From Hypericum androsaemum (lineage: Eukaryota; Streptophyta; Magnoliopsida; Malpighiales; Hypericaceae): 64,000 nucleotides of DNA. The stretch spans positions 24,052,366 through 24,116,365 of the forward strand of contig OZ023181.1 in assembly GCA_963995505.1 (NCBI GenBank), in the 5' to 3' direction. How positions within the stretch are numbered: the first letter of the stretch is position 1; each line of letters begins with the position of its first letter. Made by a program: the position numbers and the translations under genes. The notes beneath the pieces were generated by a model. The model worked only from the letters and a program-made list of their open reading frames with translations. It was not told where the DNA came from and ran no database searches. Of this stretch, positions 11,577 to 24,041 are shown in pieces.

Positions 11577-12500
11577 ACTAATATCATTACATTCGAAAAC
11601 TAATATCACTACGTTTGAAACCAATATCACTGCGTTCAAAAACTAATATCACTACATTCGCAAACAAATATCACTACTTTCAGAAACCAATATCACTACG
11701 TTCGGAAACCAATATCACTATGTTTGGAAAACCAATATCACTACGTTCGGAAACCAATATCACTATGTTTGGAAAACCAATATCACTACGTTCGGAAACC
11801 AAAATTACTACATTCTGAAACCAATATCACGACGTTCGAAAACCAACATCACCATATTTGAAAACCAATATCAACACATTCGAAAACTAATATATCATCA
11901 CATTCGAAAACCAATATCACTACGTTCGAAAACCAATATCATTACAGACTAAAACTAATATCATTACAGACTTAAACCAATATCAATACATATTCAAACT
12001 AATATCATTCCAGACTAAAATCAATATCAATACATACTCAAACCAATAGCATTACCGATTAAAACTAATATCATTACATACTCAAACCAATATCAATACA
12101 TACGCAAACTGATATCTTTACTTACTCAACCCAATTTTATTACAGACTAAAACTAATATCAATACAAACTAAAATCAATATCAATACATACTCAAACCAA
12201 TATCATTACATACTCAAACCAATATCACTACGTTCGAAAATCAATATCACCACGTTTGGAAACCAATATCACTACGTTCGAAAACTAATATCAATATAGA
12301 CGAAAATTAATATTATTTCATCTGAAAACCAATATCAATACAGACTCAAACCGATATCATTACAGGTCCAAACCAATATCAATACAGACTCATAGCAATA
12401 TCTTTACAACTGAAATCCAATATCAATGCAGACTGAAACCAATATCAACACAACTAAAAACTAATATCAATACAGGTTCAAACCAATATCAATACATCGG
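11577..12500. repeat. Minisatellite of ~20-bp units (aaccaatatcactacgttcg)
   Basis: About 920 bp made of some forty or more imperfect copies of a roughly 20-bp unit, consensus aaaccaatatcaytacrttcg. Variant classes are clustered: gttcg-type units dominate the left part, while cagactaaa- and catactcaa-type units dominate the right. Unit length varies slightly, and there are no unique spacers between identical repeats, which excludes a CRISPR array. Confidence 0.9.
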
Positions 12501-12629
12501 AAAACCGTGGAGAAGATCACGTCAAAGGAGCTTTCGACCTCCAAGAATAGCTCACCGACCATTGAATTTCCTAACCGACTATTATTTTAACTTCAATCAG
12601 CCAATAAATTTCTAAACCCTAGCGGAGGA

Positions 12630-12845
12630 GTGCTCAAGCAGGCGGAGGTCGAGACGGCAGTTACTGTGGAGGAGACTGTGCGTGGAGAAGCCAAAGCACT
12701 TCTCGAGCTTGAAGACGTAGAGGACGCGGCAGCGGGAGGTGGTGAGGAGCTCGAGCAGTTGAAAAAAATTCACCCAAAGTGGGTGTTATCGACTTGGCTG
12801 AATCGGGAAGAAGAATTAATTCACGATGAATGGAGAGGAGAATAG
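12630..12845 (+). other. Unassigned 71-codon frame near the end of the U1 insert
   Basis: The frame is rich in Glu, Ala and Leu and ends at 12845. It lies in the more GC-rich right part of the 10822-13151 insertion. The composition contrasts with the AT-rich U1 body and could mean a captured gene fragment, but I recognise no family. The start codon is not supported by anything else. Confidence 0.2.
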
Positions 12846-14888
12846 AGAAAAGAGGGTGTTGGCGGCTTGGCTGAATCGGGACTCCAAGTCGTTTGGGTTT
12901 TTTTTTGAAATCTGGGAGAGGAAGAGAATTTTTTTTTGAGAGGTAGGAGGGGGAGAGGAAGAGAATTAATGTGGGTGGCAGAATGAATGTAGGTGGAAAC
13001 CCTAGTTGGCACCTTTTGGGATTGAAGGTCAAAAATATTCCTGATAAGTTAATGACCATTAGATCTAAAAAATTTAACCCCCATCAAATCTGACGATCCA
13101 CATTTTATTCCCCACATATGGACAAAATTTCTTTAGTCCCCGCTCAATCCCTACCAAAAAGTTTTTTAGCTACTTTTAGGGCTTAAATGTGAGAAGTTGA
13201 CTGTAGGAAAACGAGACCTGGAGGACGTTGGTAGCCAAAAAGGGTACGTTGTTGCAAGTATACTTTTTTATACGTAAAATTTTATTCACCCACCAAAATA
13301 TTTCTGCTAAGTGTGCACAAAAATACTACACCATTAGAATTGTTAAACACAAAACAACTCTTAAAAAAATCTAAAAATGTATAACTATCTAATAACATAA
13401 GCTATTAGATAACCGACAAACTTTGAGAACTCTAATTTTATTGCAAGTAAATTTCCCATCGCATCTTCAAAATTTGGTGCTTTCTACTACAACTTGCCAT
13501 TAAAGAATTGACCACTTCACGGCTTGTCTGCCTCAAACTTAGTAGATGGTACACCAAATAGAGCTAGTCTTTACAAAATTTAATTGGTTTTTATTGAAAT
13601 AAATTGGATTATTGTGGTTCATGTTCTATTGGTCTATTGATCATTTTTCCTATTAAATTATTGAGTCGCTTCTCGAGGTCAATGTATTACGAAGCAAATT
13701 AATTTTTTCTTAATTTTTTCGTGTAATTTTAGACTAATGGACATTGATCTTGGTACACGGTGGCGGTCTATCCATCGCGCTGACTCACCCTTAAATAAAG
13801 TGCCATATTATTATATAAAAATTATCAATGATGTTAAACGTTTCAAATCAACCTATTACTGACTTGGCAAACGCCGGAAGTTTTACCAATGCAAATTGCA
13901 AGCAACTGCATTATCGGATAAGATATAATTCAGCCCTTTATAACGCTTTTTGGGCCCACGATAAATTTTTTCGTACGAACTTTTATATAATAAATATTCA
14001 TTAAACTGATTAATTTATATTCGAGTCGAGTATTATTTAACAATTTTTTTAATAAGTATTTATCATTGATTTGTTATTAATGACTCTAATTCTGCACTAT
14101 AAAACTAAGTGATTGTTGGTAGAGCCCACAGTATCTTACATAAGCACTTTTGTAATGTCAAATTCGATGTTGAATTATGCCCTGCATAATAGGGAGGGAT
14201 CGATGGAAATTGTGGATCAAATTGATGGGCGTTTGTTAACGAGTATTTAGCATAACGACATAGTTATTACTTAACTTTAATAAGATCAAAAGTTCAATTA
14301 TTAATATTGTAATTAGGTATAATATTTACCCTTCAAAAAAAATTGATGGGCGTTTCACTTCATTTCGTTATCAAGGGCATCATTACGGTGAGACCACCAG
14401 AATAGTGGTCATTATACGCCCAACAAGTGCTTGTCAACTTTGGTTTATTTCTAGAATTTTGGTTACAATTCAACATCCAAATCCATCTTAGACGCTATGT
14501 TATTGTCATCGTAGTCCTTTGTACCAGATAAAATCCAAATTACATGTGGGCCAATAAACCGAAAAAAATTCAACTCTATCTCTAAAATACTTCCATCACA
14601 AATTACAAATAACCGGCAAAACTACGAGATACTAATTCGAATTTTCTTATTAAATACAATACGTGTGCGGATATTACAAATTAACGACGGATACTAGAAA
14701 ATTTACCACTAAAATAAAGTACGGGAAGCAGAAGATGATTGTGTTGAGGCAAATTTGTGGTGGTGGACTTGTTCTACAATGAACATCAAAGCTGTCGATG
14801 GATGGAAAGAATGATATAAACTTACACTTTTGGATGTTTCCTAAAGCGCCCAATAATACAAAAAATATGTAATTAACATCCCAGCTAC

Positions 14889-15809
14889 TAGGGATGGCAA
14901 TGGACAGGATCCGGGTAGGATCTATAGGACCCAGATCCTTACCCTCTTTTTAAATGGTGGAACCAAATCCTTACCCTTATCCTCTTTAAAAATAAGGATT
15001 CGGGCAGGATCTGGATCCTAAAAAATCGGGCAGGATCAGGGCGATCCGCGGGTCTGTATTTTTTTAAATATATTTAATTTTTAAAAATTAAATTATCTTT
15101 TGATAGTTTTCAAATAGCAATGAAACATTTTCATTCATTAAACATATCAATACAAAGAAACCAAAAAAATAAATCAAAAAAAAAGTTGAAGTTGGGTAAG
15201 TTAAAATTGAGAATTTGGTTTGTAATTTCTGCTGCTATTACTTGGGGCATGTGGCTGCTTCGTAATGGTATTATCTTCAATGAGGCGAGGTACGATAATG
15301 AGTTTCTCTGTATTTTGTGCTCTTTCATGTCAAAGAGTGGATCCTTTGGACGGATGCCTTGATCATTCACAATCAATCGTTGATCACTTTCTTGATTGCC
15401 TACAAGAATTTATAGGTCCCTCTTCTTTACCTCTTGAGGTTGAGGGAACGTTTTGGTTGGGGTGGGGTTATAACTGATGTAATATCGGGCCCCTTTATCT
15501 TATCTTTCCTTTTGCGCTTCCTCTGTTTTGAACTTTTGTTTTAATAAAAAATATTTACCTACCAACAAAATTGAGAATTTGTATTATGTCTAATAATTAA
15601 TATACATGTATATTATTTTAATATTAATTTAAAAATTCGGGTAGGATCAGGGCAGGATCATATAGATCCATACCCATGCCCTTATCCTTTTAAAATATCA
15701 GGATCCGGGCAGGATCAGGGTCTAGACCCGGTCAAAGTCAACGGGTCTTGGACCCTTCGGGTCTGGATCAGGGTAGACCCTCAGGGTAAGGGTCTAATTG
15801 CCATCCCTA
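14889..15809. mobile_element. Non-autonomous hAT-type element with 8-bp TSD
   Basis: A 921-bp element beginning tagggatggcaat and ending attgccatcccta, a perfect 13-bp terminal inverted repeat. It is flanked by exact 8-bp duplications, ccagctac, at 14881-14888 and 15810-15817. U2 (28035-28042) and U3 have the unoccupied site with one ccagctac. Subterminal regions carry many copies of cgggcaggatc / gggtaggatc motifs in both orientations, as hAT elements often do. No transposase is present. A LINE fragment is nested at 15218-15566. Confidence 0.92.
15218..15566 (+). mobile_element. 5'-truncated LINE fragment inside the hAT element
   Basis: A 349-bp insertion bounded by an exact 15-bp target-site duplication, aaaattgagaatttg (15203-15217 and 15567-15581). 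It starts in frame for a peptide with ITWGMWLLRNGIIFNE, the kind of sequence found at the C-terminal end of plant LINE reverse-transcriptase proteins (zf-RVT region). After a stop at 15360-15362 comes an untranslated 3' end. The tail is A/T-rich (ttttaataaaaaatat) and not a pure poly(A). This is a typical dead-on-arrival 5' truncation. Confidence 0.85.
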
Positions 15810-16508
15810 CCAGCTACCATGATTTAATTTTAATTCGTTTCAAATAATTCACAAACTTGTGGTTCTCCCTGATTTCTGTATTATATTCCTAGTATATTAA
15901 TTAAAATCACAATTGGGCTTCAAGTTAAATTATAGTTCGGATTGGAATGAAATTATGATGCAAATATATTAATTAAGTTTATGAATAATGCGAAGAAAAT
16001 TACGTCCACTAAACAGAAATACTTGGGCAGGTTTTATCCAATTAATTAATTAATGGTCAAGACTTATGACCTTTTTTTCTGGTCGTTGATGGTTTATTAT
16101 ATGTTTTCTGCACGATAAGATAAATTAAAACTGGAAAATTATAAACTTTCCGACCATATAAATTAATTAGTTGAAAAGTAATAGTCTAGTAGGTGGTCGT
16201 CACATCTCAGGTTTGGATCGAGCTACTTGACGTGCGAAAAAAGCCCATTAGAATAGATCGGCGAAAATAATAGGTGGCTACGAAGCACCAAAGCAAACAA
16301 GCGAAGACCCACTTCTACCATTGGTAGCGTATCTATTTCTTTCATGACTCTCTCTAAAGACTTGCTACTTGTATTGTTTGGTCAACAACAAAAAGGGAAC
16401 CTTTTGTCAGACTTCCAAGAAATAATCTCAATATTCGATTCAAAATTTTACTGTAATGAATATGTGATTTTTTTTTAAATTGTCAGTTGAGACTCAGAAT
16501 TCTAAGAA

Positions 16509-17682
16509 GGGAAAAGTTCACTTTAATACTCTATAGTATAGCCCAAAATCACTTTAGTACCCTGTGGTAAAAAATCGACCAATCGAGTCATACTTATTCC
16601 AATTAATATCAAAAAGGTCCACGGACAGCTGCCCGAACCCTTCCCAACCTGCCCGAACCCTGCCCGGCCAACTTGGCTAGCCATGTCACCAAAATTTGAT
16701 GACGTGGCGCCACGTGGACATCTCTTCTCTTTCTCTTTCCCTCTCTCTCCTTCTTCTTCTTCTTCTTCTTCTTCTTCTACCCAAAAACAAACCCAGCAAA
16801 AATTGAAATCAAAAGTGGAAATCAAAACGTTCATGAACCACAAAGAACAAAGAAAACCCACAAACCCGTAAAGACAAAAACTTTCGCAATGTCACCGAAA
16901 CAAAAAGAAAATACAAAAAATAAACTCACTGTCAAGTTCCAAGGTGTGTCGGTGCCCAAAAGTTGGGCCAATAAACAATCCCCAAAAGTTGAAAACACAA
17001 GAGGAAGGGGATAAAGGGTACCTACCATTTGAGAGGGTGTCAGCCAACCCACAAACATGTATTTGTTGACTCGTTCTTTTTTGGGTCATAAATCACACAT
17101 GGTCAACCCGCTACCACAACCACTGCAGGCAGAGGAGATCGGAGGCGGGGAGGACAAACTCGACCATCAAGCTCTAATTCTCGATTGCGACGGCCCCGAC
17201 CAAGTTCTGCCTCTAACCCCATCGCAGCCCTCCAATGTGTGATCACCTCCTCTCTCCACAGTGTCGTCGGTGCTTTGGAGCTCTCGCCTTCATTGACAAC
17301 AGCTAGAAGGTCGCTCACTCCTAATGACAGCAGCTCACTTCTACTCTGATGGCGGTTATCATCGGAGTCACGTCCTGCCTCGAATCCCCGGGCACCATCT
17401 CTTTTTTAGAAGAAGAAGGAGAGGGGAAGGAAGAGAGAGAGGGGGAAGAGAAGGAAGGGGGAGGGTGGGATGTCCACGTGGCGCCACATCGTCAAATTTT
17501 GATGACATGGCTGGCCAAGTTGGCCGGACAGGGTCCGAGCAGGTCGGGAAGGGTTCGGGCAGTTGTCCGTGGATCTTTTTTATGTTAATTGGAATAATTA
17601 TGACTCGATTGATCAGTTTTTTACCACAAGGTACTAAAGTGACTTTGGACTATACCACAGGGTACTAAAGTGGACTTTTTCC
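16509..17682. mobile_element. Non-autonomous MULE in U1, 9-bp TSD
   Basis: A 1174-bp element with inverted ends of about 200 bp: the left reads gggaaaagttcactttaata onward, and the right is its imperfect reverse complement. Both contain cactttagtaccytgtggta and gccacgtggacatc. It is flanked by exact 9-bp duplications, ttctaagaa, at 16500-16508 and 17683-17691. A (ttc)n tract follows the left end and a purine-rich tract precedes the right end. The interior (about 16860-17400) has frames of no recognised family and may be captured DNA. The same family inserted independently in U3 (44736-45656). Confidence 0.9.
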
Positions 17683-19408
17683 TTCTAAGAATGAAGCAAA
17701 GATAAGGCTCCAACTGTCCGAATGAATGATACAAGGTTGTCGTCTTTGATTGATATTGCTGGTGTTTAATAGATTGAATAATGCACGCTGATACGCCATT
17801 ATATTATCTTAATTAGGCATGTATGTGTAGAATTTAAGAGCAAGATTCCATTGAAAAAATATGTACATAAACAAAGAAATTCAGTGCATGCATTCATATT
17901 AGACTTGAGAATTATGGCGACATTACCAGACAGGGTCAAATTTTACATCCAATTATAAGGGTGTGGCCTAAAAGTCTTTCGTTAATAACAAAAAGTTACA
18001 AAGTCGATTAGTAGAAACAGTATAAATGCTAAAGTCAACATAAAGACCCGACTTAGACAGTTATAGATTATTGCATATGTTGCAGTCGTAAAACAAGATA
18101 GTTGAATACACGTGGTATTGGCAAAGACCTCAACTTTGAAAATTTATGGTTCAAATACTGACAAATTGTAATTAGTAAAAAAAGACTAGGAATTCTTTAT
18201 TAGGACAAATTAGAAAGTTGGAGACCCAACTAAAAGACAAAAGTTTGGGCATGTAGGAAGGACAATGGTTCAAATTTGAATAATCATGATGTAATATTTG
18301 CCAACCAAAAAAACAAAAGGACAAAAATTTGGGGGAAGAAAAACTAAATTACACAAAATCTCTGTAGATGGTTGAATAATCCAGCTTGTGCTTTTTCGAG
18401 ATTCACGAAGTTGCTCACTTTTTGCTTGTTTCTAAATTTATTCGTTTTTTAATAAATAGATGTGACTGTTCATGGACGACACACATCATAACATTTTGGG
18501 GGTATTTGCTTGCTTCTTTAATTTATCCTCCAAAATGGTGGGGTATATTTAATTTGATTTTTTTACTTAGATAATATTTGAATATCAACTAGATAACTCA
18601 AAATATGAATTTGCAAAATCGTTATCAGCAAAAATGATAAAACCAAACCACAAAATAATGGGTTCAAACTTCATGTCACACGATTTTAGAGTGAACTTTT
18701 CAGCCATTATATTTAGGGGTGAGTTCGGTGCGGTTTTGCGGGATTGGTGTGAAAATTGACATCGCACCATACTTTTGATGTAGTCGAAATCCACACCGTC
18801 GGTGTGGCGGTTTAGAAAAAACTGCGGTGTGATGATATGTGGTTTAATGGTGCGGTGTTGCGTTTAAAACCGTAAATTGGGCCAAATTTACGAGGCCCAT
18901 TTAATATGCCCATTTAACAAGATATGGAAAACTCACTTGCCCTTTTATTCAAAATCACCGATCTATATATATACAGAGAATGATTAAGCCAGCAATTAAT
19001 TTATGCTTGGGAACTATCAACATCTAACGGCTAGTTACAGAGAAAACATTGCAGTAGCATAATTACAGCAGTGCAGCAGATGGTGGTGCTGCATAATATT
19101 GTAGTACAACAGACAACCATCTGTAGATCTTCAAGCTATAGTGATGAGATGATTCTTCAATTCTAACACTTCAGGCTTGTGGGATGAAGTTTCTGGGACA
19201 AAAAAAGTTTATATACAAGAACAAAACGACGTCATTTTTTCACATAGTAGGCATATACTAAAACGACATCGTTTTAATATATCGGTTTCGCGGTCAGTCG
19301 GTGTGGTTTGAGACCAACACTGAAACCACACCGCACTAATTCGGTGTCGGTTTGAAACCGCACCACGACACCGTTTTAGTGTGCGGTTTAGATTTTGTTG
19401 GTCAGTTT

Positions 19409-20039
19409 TGTTGGAAATTTGACTTGTGTAGCGGAAGCAGTAAATAAAATTTACCCCGGTAATTAATAATTACCACGGTCAAAAGTAGATGAAAAACACC
19501 ACCAAGAGATACACCAAGATTTACGTGGAAAATTCTCTAAATACCAGAGGGAAAAAAACTACGGGACCAGCTCCGAAAAATATCTACTAGTAAATAGAGA
19601 AATTACAGTGGTAAAAATATCCTCACTGCCCGATACCCCGAGTTATCCCACTCTCGTGTTTCACTCGTATTTTACAGTAGAGAATTTTCACTCACTCTAT
19701 TTTTACCTCAAGCTCTCTCTCTGGAACTTGGAAACTATCTATTTCTCTCTAAACTCTCTACTTGGAGTTTTTCTTCATTTTGTGGATGTATTTTCATGGA
19801 AGATCATCTCCCCTTTTATAGAGGAGGAAAGTTCATATGGAACAAATGTTCCATAAAATCCTCCATGTTTTCTTCCTTAATTTGTGGGCATCTTCATTAT
19901 CATGTCCATCTTTTCTTTTTCTTAATTTGTGGGCATCTTCATCATCATGTCCATCTTTTCTTTTCCTTAATTTGTGGCATCTTCATTATCATGTCTAATT
20001 AAATAAACTAAATGGATATAATGGGGCGGGACCCCAATA
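19409..20039 (-). repeat. 3' LTR of the copia element
   Basis: About 631 bp, ending CCAACA in element orientation. It is matched by 24042-24678 with many substitutions, so insertion is not recent. Near the promoter-distal side are three tandem copies of a ~37-bp unit (ttaatttgtgggcatcttca), present in both LTRs. Confidence 0.92.
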
Positions 20040-20040
20040 A

Positions 20041-20058
20041 TTCTCCCCCTCACGCCCC
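20041..20058 (-). promoter_or_regulatory. Polypurine tract of the copia element
   Basis: In element orientation the sequence ggggcgtgagggggagaa lies directly before the 3' LTR, where plus-strand DNA synthesis is primed. Confidence 0.8.
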
Positions 20059-20123
20059 ATTGAGATAGAGATTTCTGGTTGAGCTTAATGATGAACCCCC
20101 GTGCCAGATGACCTAGCACAAAA

Positions 20124-20456
20124 TTAGAGTTTCTCACGAGGCACTGCATTTGTTAACATATCAGTAGGATTCTTGTCCGTATGAATCTTTTGTAAGTTCA
20201 TCTCCTGCTCTTCAATGGCCATTCGGAGCCAATGATACCGAATATCGATGTGCTTAGTGCGACCATGATAGGTGGCATTCTTGCTCAGGTCTAGAGCACT
20301 TTGACTATCACTGTAAATCACATACTCATCTTGCTCCAAACCCAGCTCTTGAAGGAACCTCTTCAACCAAAGTAACTCTTTTCCTGCCTCGATCATTGCA
20401 ATATACTCTGCCTCAGTTGTAGATAAGGCAACACATTTCTGCAGTTTGGACTGCCT
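20124..20456 (-). pseudogene. Copia RNase H domain (frameshifted part of pol)
   Basis: The frame contains EAGKELLWLKRFL, YSDSQSALDLSKN and KHIDIRYHW, the copia RNase H C-terminal half with the DSQ acidic residue. It is in a different frame from the reverse transcriptase. A one-base deletion near 20458, in the codon region for the usual VSWQSKLQ, separates the two. Confidence 0.88.
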
Positions 20457-21583
20457 GACACAGCTCCCCCTGCAAAAGTAAACAGATATCCAGAAGTTAA
20501 TTTTCTGGAGTCAATATCTCCCGCCATATCTGCATCTGAAAAACCCTCCAAGATTGGTTCCGAGCCTCCAAAGCACAAAGACATTTTTGAACTGTCTCGT
20601 AAGTATTTTAGGATCCATTTTACAGCCTCCCAATGTTGTCTCCCCGGGTTAGAGAGAAACCTACTCACCACACCAACTGCGTGAGCAATATCTAGACGCG
20701 TGCACACCATGACGTACATCAAACTCCCAATTGCTGAGGAGTATGGAACCTTTGCCATGTCTTTCTTCTCCTCCTTTGTTGTAGGACATGCTTTCTTGTT
20801 GAGTTTAAACTGGCCAGCAAGAGGTGTACTGACTGGATTTACATTCTTTGAATTGAATCTCTCTAGTACCTTCTCAATGTATCTTTCCTGGGATAACGAC
20901 AACTTCCTAGCTTGTCGATCATGAATAATCTGCATGCCCAAAATTTGCCTTGCTGCACCAAGATCCTTCATGTCAAAGGACTTTGATAAATATTCTTTCA
21001 ACTTCTTTATCATCTCAGCATCCTGTCCAACGATCAGCATATCATCCAAATACAATAAAAGAATTATGAATTTACCATCATAAAATCTACGGATGTAAAC
21101 GCAATGGTCTGCGTTTGTCCTGGTGTAGCCATGACTCATCATGAATGAGTCGAACTTCTTGTACCACTGTCTAGGAGCTTGCTTCAGGCCGTACAAGCTC
21201 TTTCTTAACCTGCACACCAGATCTTCCTTCCCTTTCTCCTGAAAACTTTCAGGTTGCTGCATGTAGATTTCCTCCTCCAAATCACCATGGAGGAAAGCAG
21301 TCTTGACATCTATTTGCTCTAACTCCAGATTCAAACTAGTAGTTAGTCCGAGTACTACTCGAACTGAGGTCATCTTTACGGCTGGTGAAAATATTTCATC
21401 AAAGTCAATGCCTTTCTTCTGGCTGAAATCTTTCACCACTAGCCGAGCCTTGTATTTTACAAGATTATTACCATCTCGTTTCAGCTTGTATACCCATTTG
21501 TTCATCAAGGCCTTCCTTCCGTGGGGTAATTCCACAAGCTCATAAGTACCGTTCTTTCTCAAAGAACTCAATTCCTCAAGCAT
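20393..21583 (-). pseudogene. Copia reverse transcriptase domain (part of pol)
   Basis: A 396-codon frame with the copia RT order: NKWVYKLKRDG, KARLVVKDFSQKKGIDF, VKTAFLHGDLEEEIYM, LYGLKQAPRQWY, and the catalytic YLDDMLIVG. The first RNase H acidic motif (FSDADMAGD) follows. Upstream it is separated from integrase by a frameshift near 21700-21715; downstream it loses frame near 20458. In life it would copy element RNA in virus-like particles. Confidence 0.93.
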
Positions 21584-21698
21584 AGCCTCTATCCATCGAG
21601 CTTTGTCTTCATACTCCAGGACTTTTTCAAAGCTCTCTGGCTCACCCTCACTAGTGACAAGGACATACTCAGAACTGGAGTATCTGGCAGGGTTCGTA

Positions 21699-23108
21699 TC
21701 ACCTTCTGAGTTCCTCGTCCTCCTGAGATTCTGAGGTTACTTCGCCGACCTCAGGGGTTTTCTCCCCCTGATTAGAATTCTCTTCTGATTCAGCACCCAC
21801 CCAAAAAGATTGATCTGCATCTTCTCCACCAGTTGTCATTGGAGAAGATTCCGGTGCCAAATCAATTCCACCACTAGCCTCTATCCTTGCCTCTGTTATT
21901 ACTGGGGTTGAACATGTCGCATTTTTATGAAACACTACATCTCTGCTTCTGATGACTTTCTTTCTCTCTAGATCCCACAGTCTGTAGCCAAAGTTTTCTT
22001 CTTCATAGCCAAAAAATATGCAGGGAACTGCTTTGTCATCTAGCTTTTGTCTCCATTCCTTTGGTATATGTACAAAAGTTTTGCATCCAAACACCTTCAA
22101 ATGTGAGTAAGAAATACTTCTACCGGTCCACACTCTCTCTGGGGTGTCATAGATTAGTAGAACTGATGGAGACCGATTGATCAGGTAGCAGGCAGCACGA
22201 ACTGCTTTCTCCCAGAATGGCTTAGGCAAGTTAGCCGTTTTGAGCATGCATCTCACTTTCTCCACAATGGTTCTGTTGATTCTCTCTGCAACACCGTTGT
22301 GCTGTGGGGTGCCTGGAACTATCTTCTCATGTTTGATACCATGGTTTGCGCAATACTGCTCAAACTCTTTTGACGTGTACTCCCCGCCATTGTCTGACCG
22401 GATACACTTCAAGGACGCACATTTCTCTCTTTCTACCATAGCATGAAACTTCTTGAAGTGATCAAGCACCTGGTCTTTGTTTTTACAAAAATACACCCAC
22501 AACTTCCGTGATGCATCATCAATAAAAGTGAGAAAATATTTGCTACCACCTAATGACTCCACTTCAATGGGACCACACACATCAGAATGCACAAGTTCTA
22601 AAAAACTTTCATTCTTTTTAGTAGTCTTCCCAAAAGGAACTCTATGATGCTTGCCAAAGATACAATAATCACAAGGTTGTAGTTTTATACCTATGGCGAT
22701 TGAAACAATGGACCGTAATGCTTTCATTCCCTTCTCGCTCAAGTGTCCAAGCCGCTTGTGCCACAGATTTGGTGAGGTAGAGTCCTCTACTGCGTTCACC
22801 TCATCTCCAAGTAGCTTCACTTGAGTCTTGTAAAGTGTACCAGATATCTTTCCTCTAGCTGTAACTAGATCTCCTGCAGTCAGCTTCCACAATCTATTGC
22901 CAAAATGGCTATGAAAACCAGTCACATCCAGTGCATGTATATATATCAGGTTCAGACGCAGATCAGGAACATGTCTGACATTTTTTAATGTTAACTTATG
23001 GCAAACATTTTTCTTGACCAAAACATCACCAACTCCCACAATATTAGCAAAACTGCTATTTCTCATTCTAACCTTGCCAAAGTCTCCTGCTCTGTACAAG
23101 GTGAACAT
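21699..23108 (-). pseudogene. Copia protease end plus integrase (part of pol)
   Basis: A 469-codon frame. It begins inside the protease, passes through the GAG-pre-integrase HHCC zinc site (HKRLGHLS ... CDYCIFGKHH), and then has the integrase core with HSDVCGPI, FIDDASR, RSDNGGEYTS and TPQHNGVAERINR. These supply the D, D and E residues. Just upstream the protease active site reads WVIDSVVSYHAT where copia elements normally have DSG or DSA followed by SYHAT; the Gly is replaced by Val, so protease is probably dead. Frameshifts lie on both sides. Confidence 0.92.
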
Positions 23109-23992
23109 CTCCTTGTGGGGAGTTGCATGGTATGATACAACAGAATCAATGACCCATTCAGTGTACGGATCACTGACTGCACAAATATCTTCTTCACAAA
23201 AAATAGTGCCACCTCCTCTAGTGTAGATGTGGTAGCTCTTTGGTCATTCTCATTCTTCTGCTCGCCTCCCTGCTTCTTCTTGAACAGTCTACAATTTCTT
23301 TTAAAGTGCCCCTCTTTGCCACAATAGTAACACTTCAGTCCTTCTCTCGACTGAGATCTTCCTTCAAACTTGCCTTTCCCACGGTTCTCTGTGACCATGG
23401 CCTCATTGCTAGAGCTCATTATGCCATTCTCTATTCTTTGAGTTTCTTCATTCAGGATACTATCCTTGACCATAGACAATGTCAAACTTGGAGTTGCGTT
23501 TGTCAAAAAAACTTTTAGTGTTTTCCAACTATTCGATAAGGAATTCAGCAACATCAAAGCCAGCAACTCATCGTCTAGCGGAACCTTTGCTGCTACTAGA
23601 CGATTTGTAAACTCCTGGAACGTACTCAAATGCTCAGACGCATTTTGTCCATCACGGTATGTGGCTGTGATAAGCCGTTTGAGCAGAAAAGCCTTGTCAA
23701 TGGCATTTTTCCGCTCAAACAGATTTTCCAGCTTCTCCCAGAGCTTGAATGCATCTGTCTCGTCAGCCACGTGGTGAATAAGACTAGGGTCAATTGACTC
23801 TCGAATTAACCCACAGGCTTTGCGATTCATCTTGTTCCAGAGAGCATCTGTTATTGCCTCGTCTTTTATACCTTTTAACTCAATAGGATCAAAAAGATCC
23901 TTGCAGTATAAAACATCCGTCATCAGAGTCTTTCAGACGGCATAATTTGACGAAGTCAACTTGATGGCTTTTTCGACAGGCTTGTCCTCCAT
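23063..23992 (-). pseudogene. Copia gag, with internal stop and frameshift
   Basis: The probable original Met is at 23992-23990 (MEDKPVEKAIKL). A TGA at 23933-23935 replaces the Trp expected in the NYxVWK motif, giving NYAV*KTLMTD. Downstream are the UBN2-type capsid region (DPSLIHHVADETDAFKLWEKL) and a CCHC zinc knuckle, CYYCGKEGHFKRNC. The frame is lost near 23197 just before the protease. Gag forms the particle that packages element RNA. Confidence 0.9.
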
Positions 23993-24027
23993 CTTCAACA
24001 CACAAAGATCTCAGCTACAAAGCCAAG

Positions 24028-24039
24028 GCTCTGATACCA
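24028..24039 (-). promoter_or_regulatory. tRNA-Met primer-binding site
   Basis: In element orientation TGGTATCAGAGC lies two bases after the end of the 5' LTR. It is the classic initiator-methionine tRNA primer site of plant copia elements. Confidence 0.93.
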
Positions 24040-24041
24040 CT

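Larger units (their letters stand above)
10822..13151. mobile_element. 2.3-kb insertion private to U1, carrying minisatellites
   Basis: Compared with U2 (25480-25500) and U3 (42450-42475), U1 has about 2.33 kb of extra DNA between aaaactt and taccaa. The ends are related inverted sequences: GAGATTCGGCGGGGAC near the left, and the right end reads GGGATTGAGCGGGGAC on the other strand. A shorter inverted pair, around ggattgggtacgg (10858) and ccgtacccaatcc (11259), suggests a smaller element inside the left part. No clear target duplication was found and no transposase is present. It could be a non-autonomous hAT-like element or a composite. Confidence 0.55.
9370..18135. repeat. U1: first copy of a tandemly duplicated segment
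   Basis: Sequence from about 9370 matches sequence from about 18140 (U2), and most of it matches U3 (from 41479). Shared markers in the same order include gtccagtgcatcggat (10021, 24787, 41711), the block with cttggcaaacgccgg (13865, 27055, 42998) and the block with tcgatggatggaaag. U1 is interrupted by three private insertions (10822-13151, 14889-15809, 16509-17682). No host gene was recognised; the remaining body (9370-10821, 13152-14888, 15810-16508, 17683-18135) is AT-rich and non-coding as far as I can see. A TTG-started 61-codon frame at 9613 recurs in U2 but has no ATG. Confidence 0.85.

Noticed and set aside
11577..12500. CRISPR-like regular repeats
   Set aside because: Units are contiguous ~20-bp minisatellite copies with graded variants and no unique spacers; the host is a plant.
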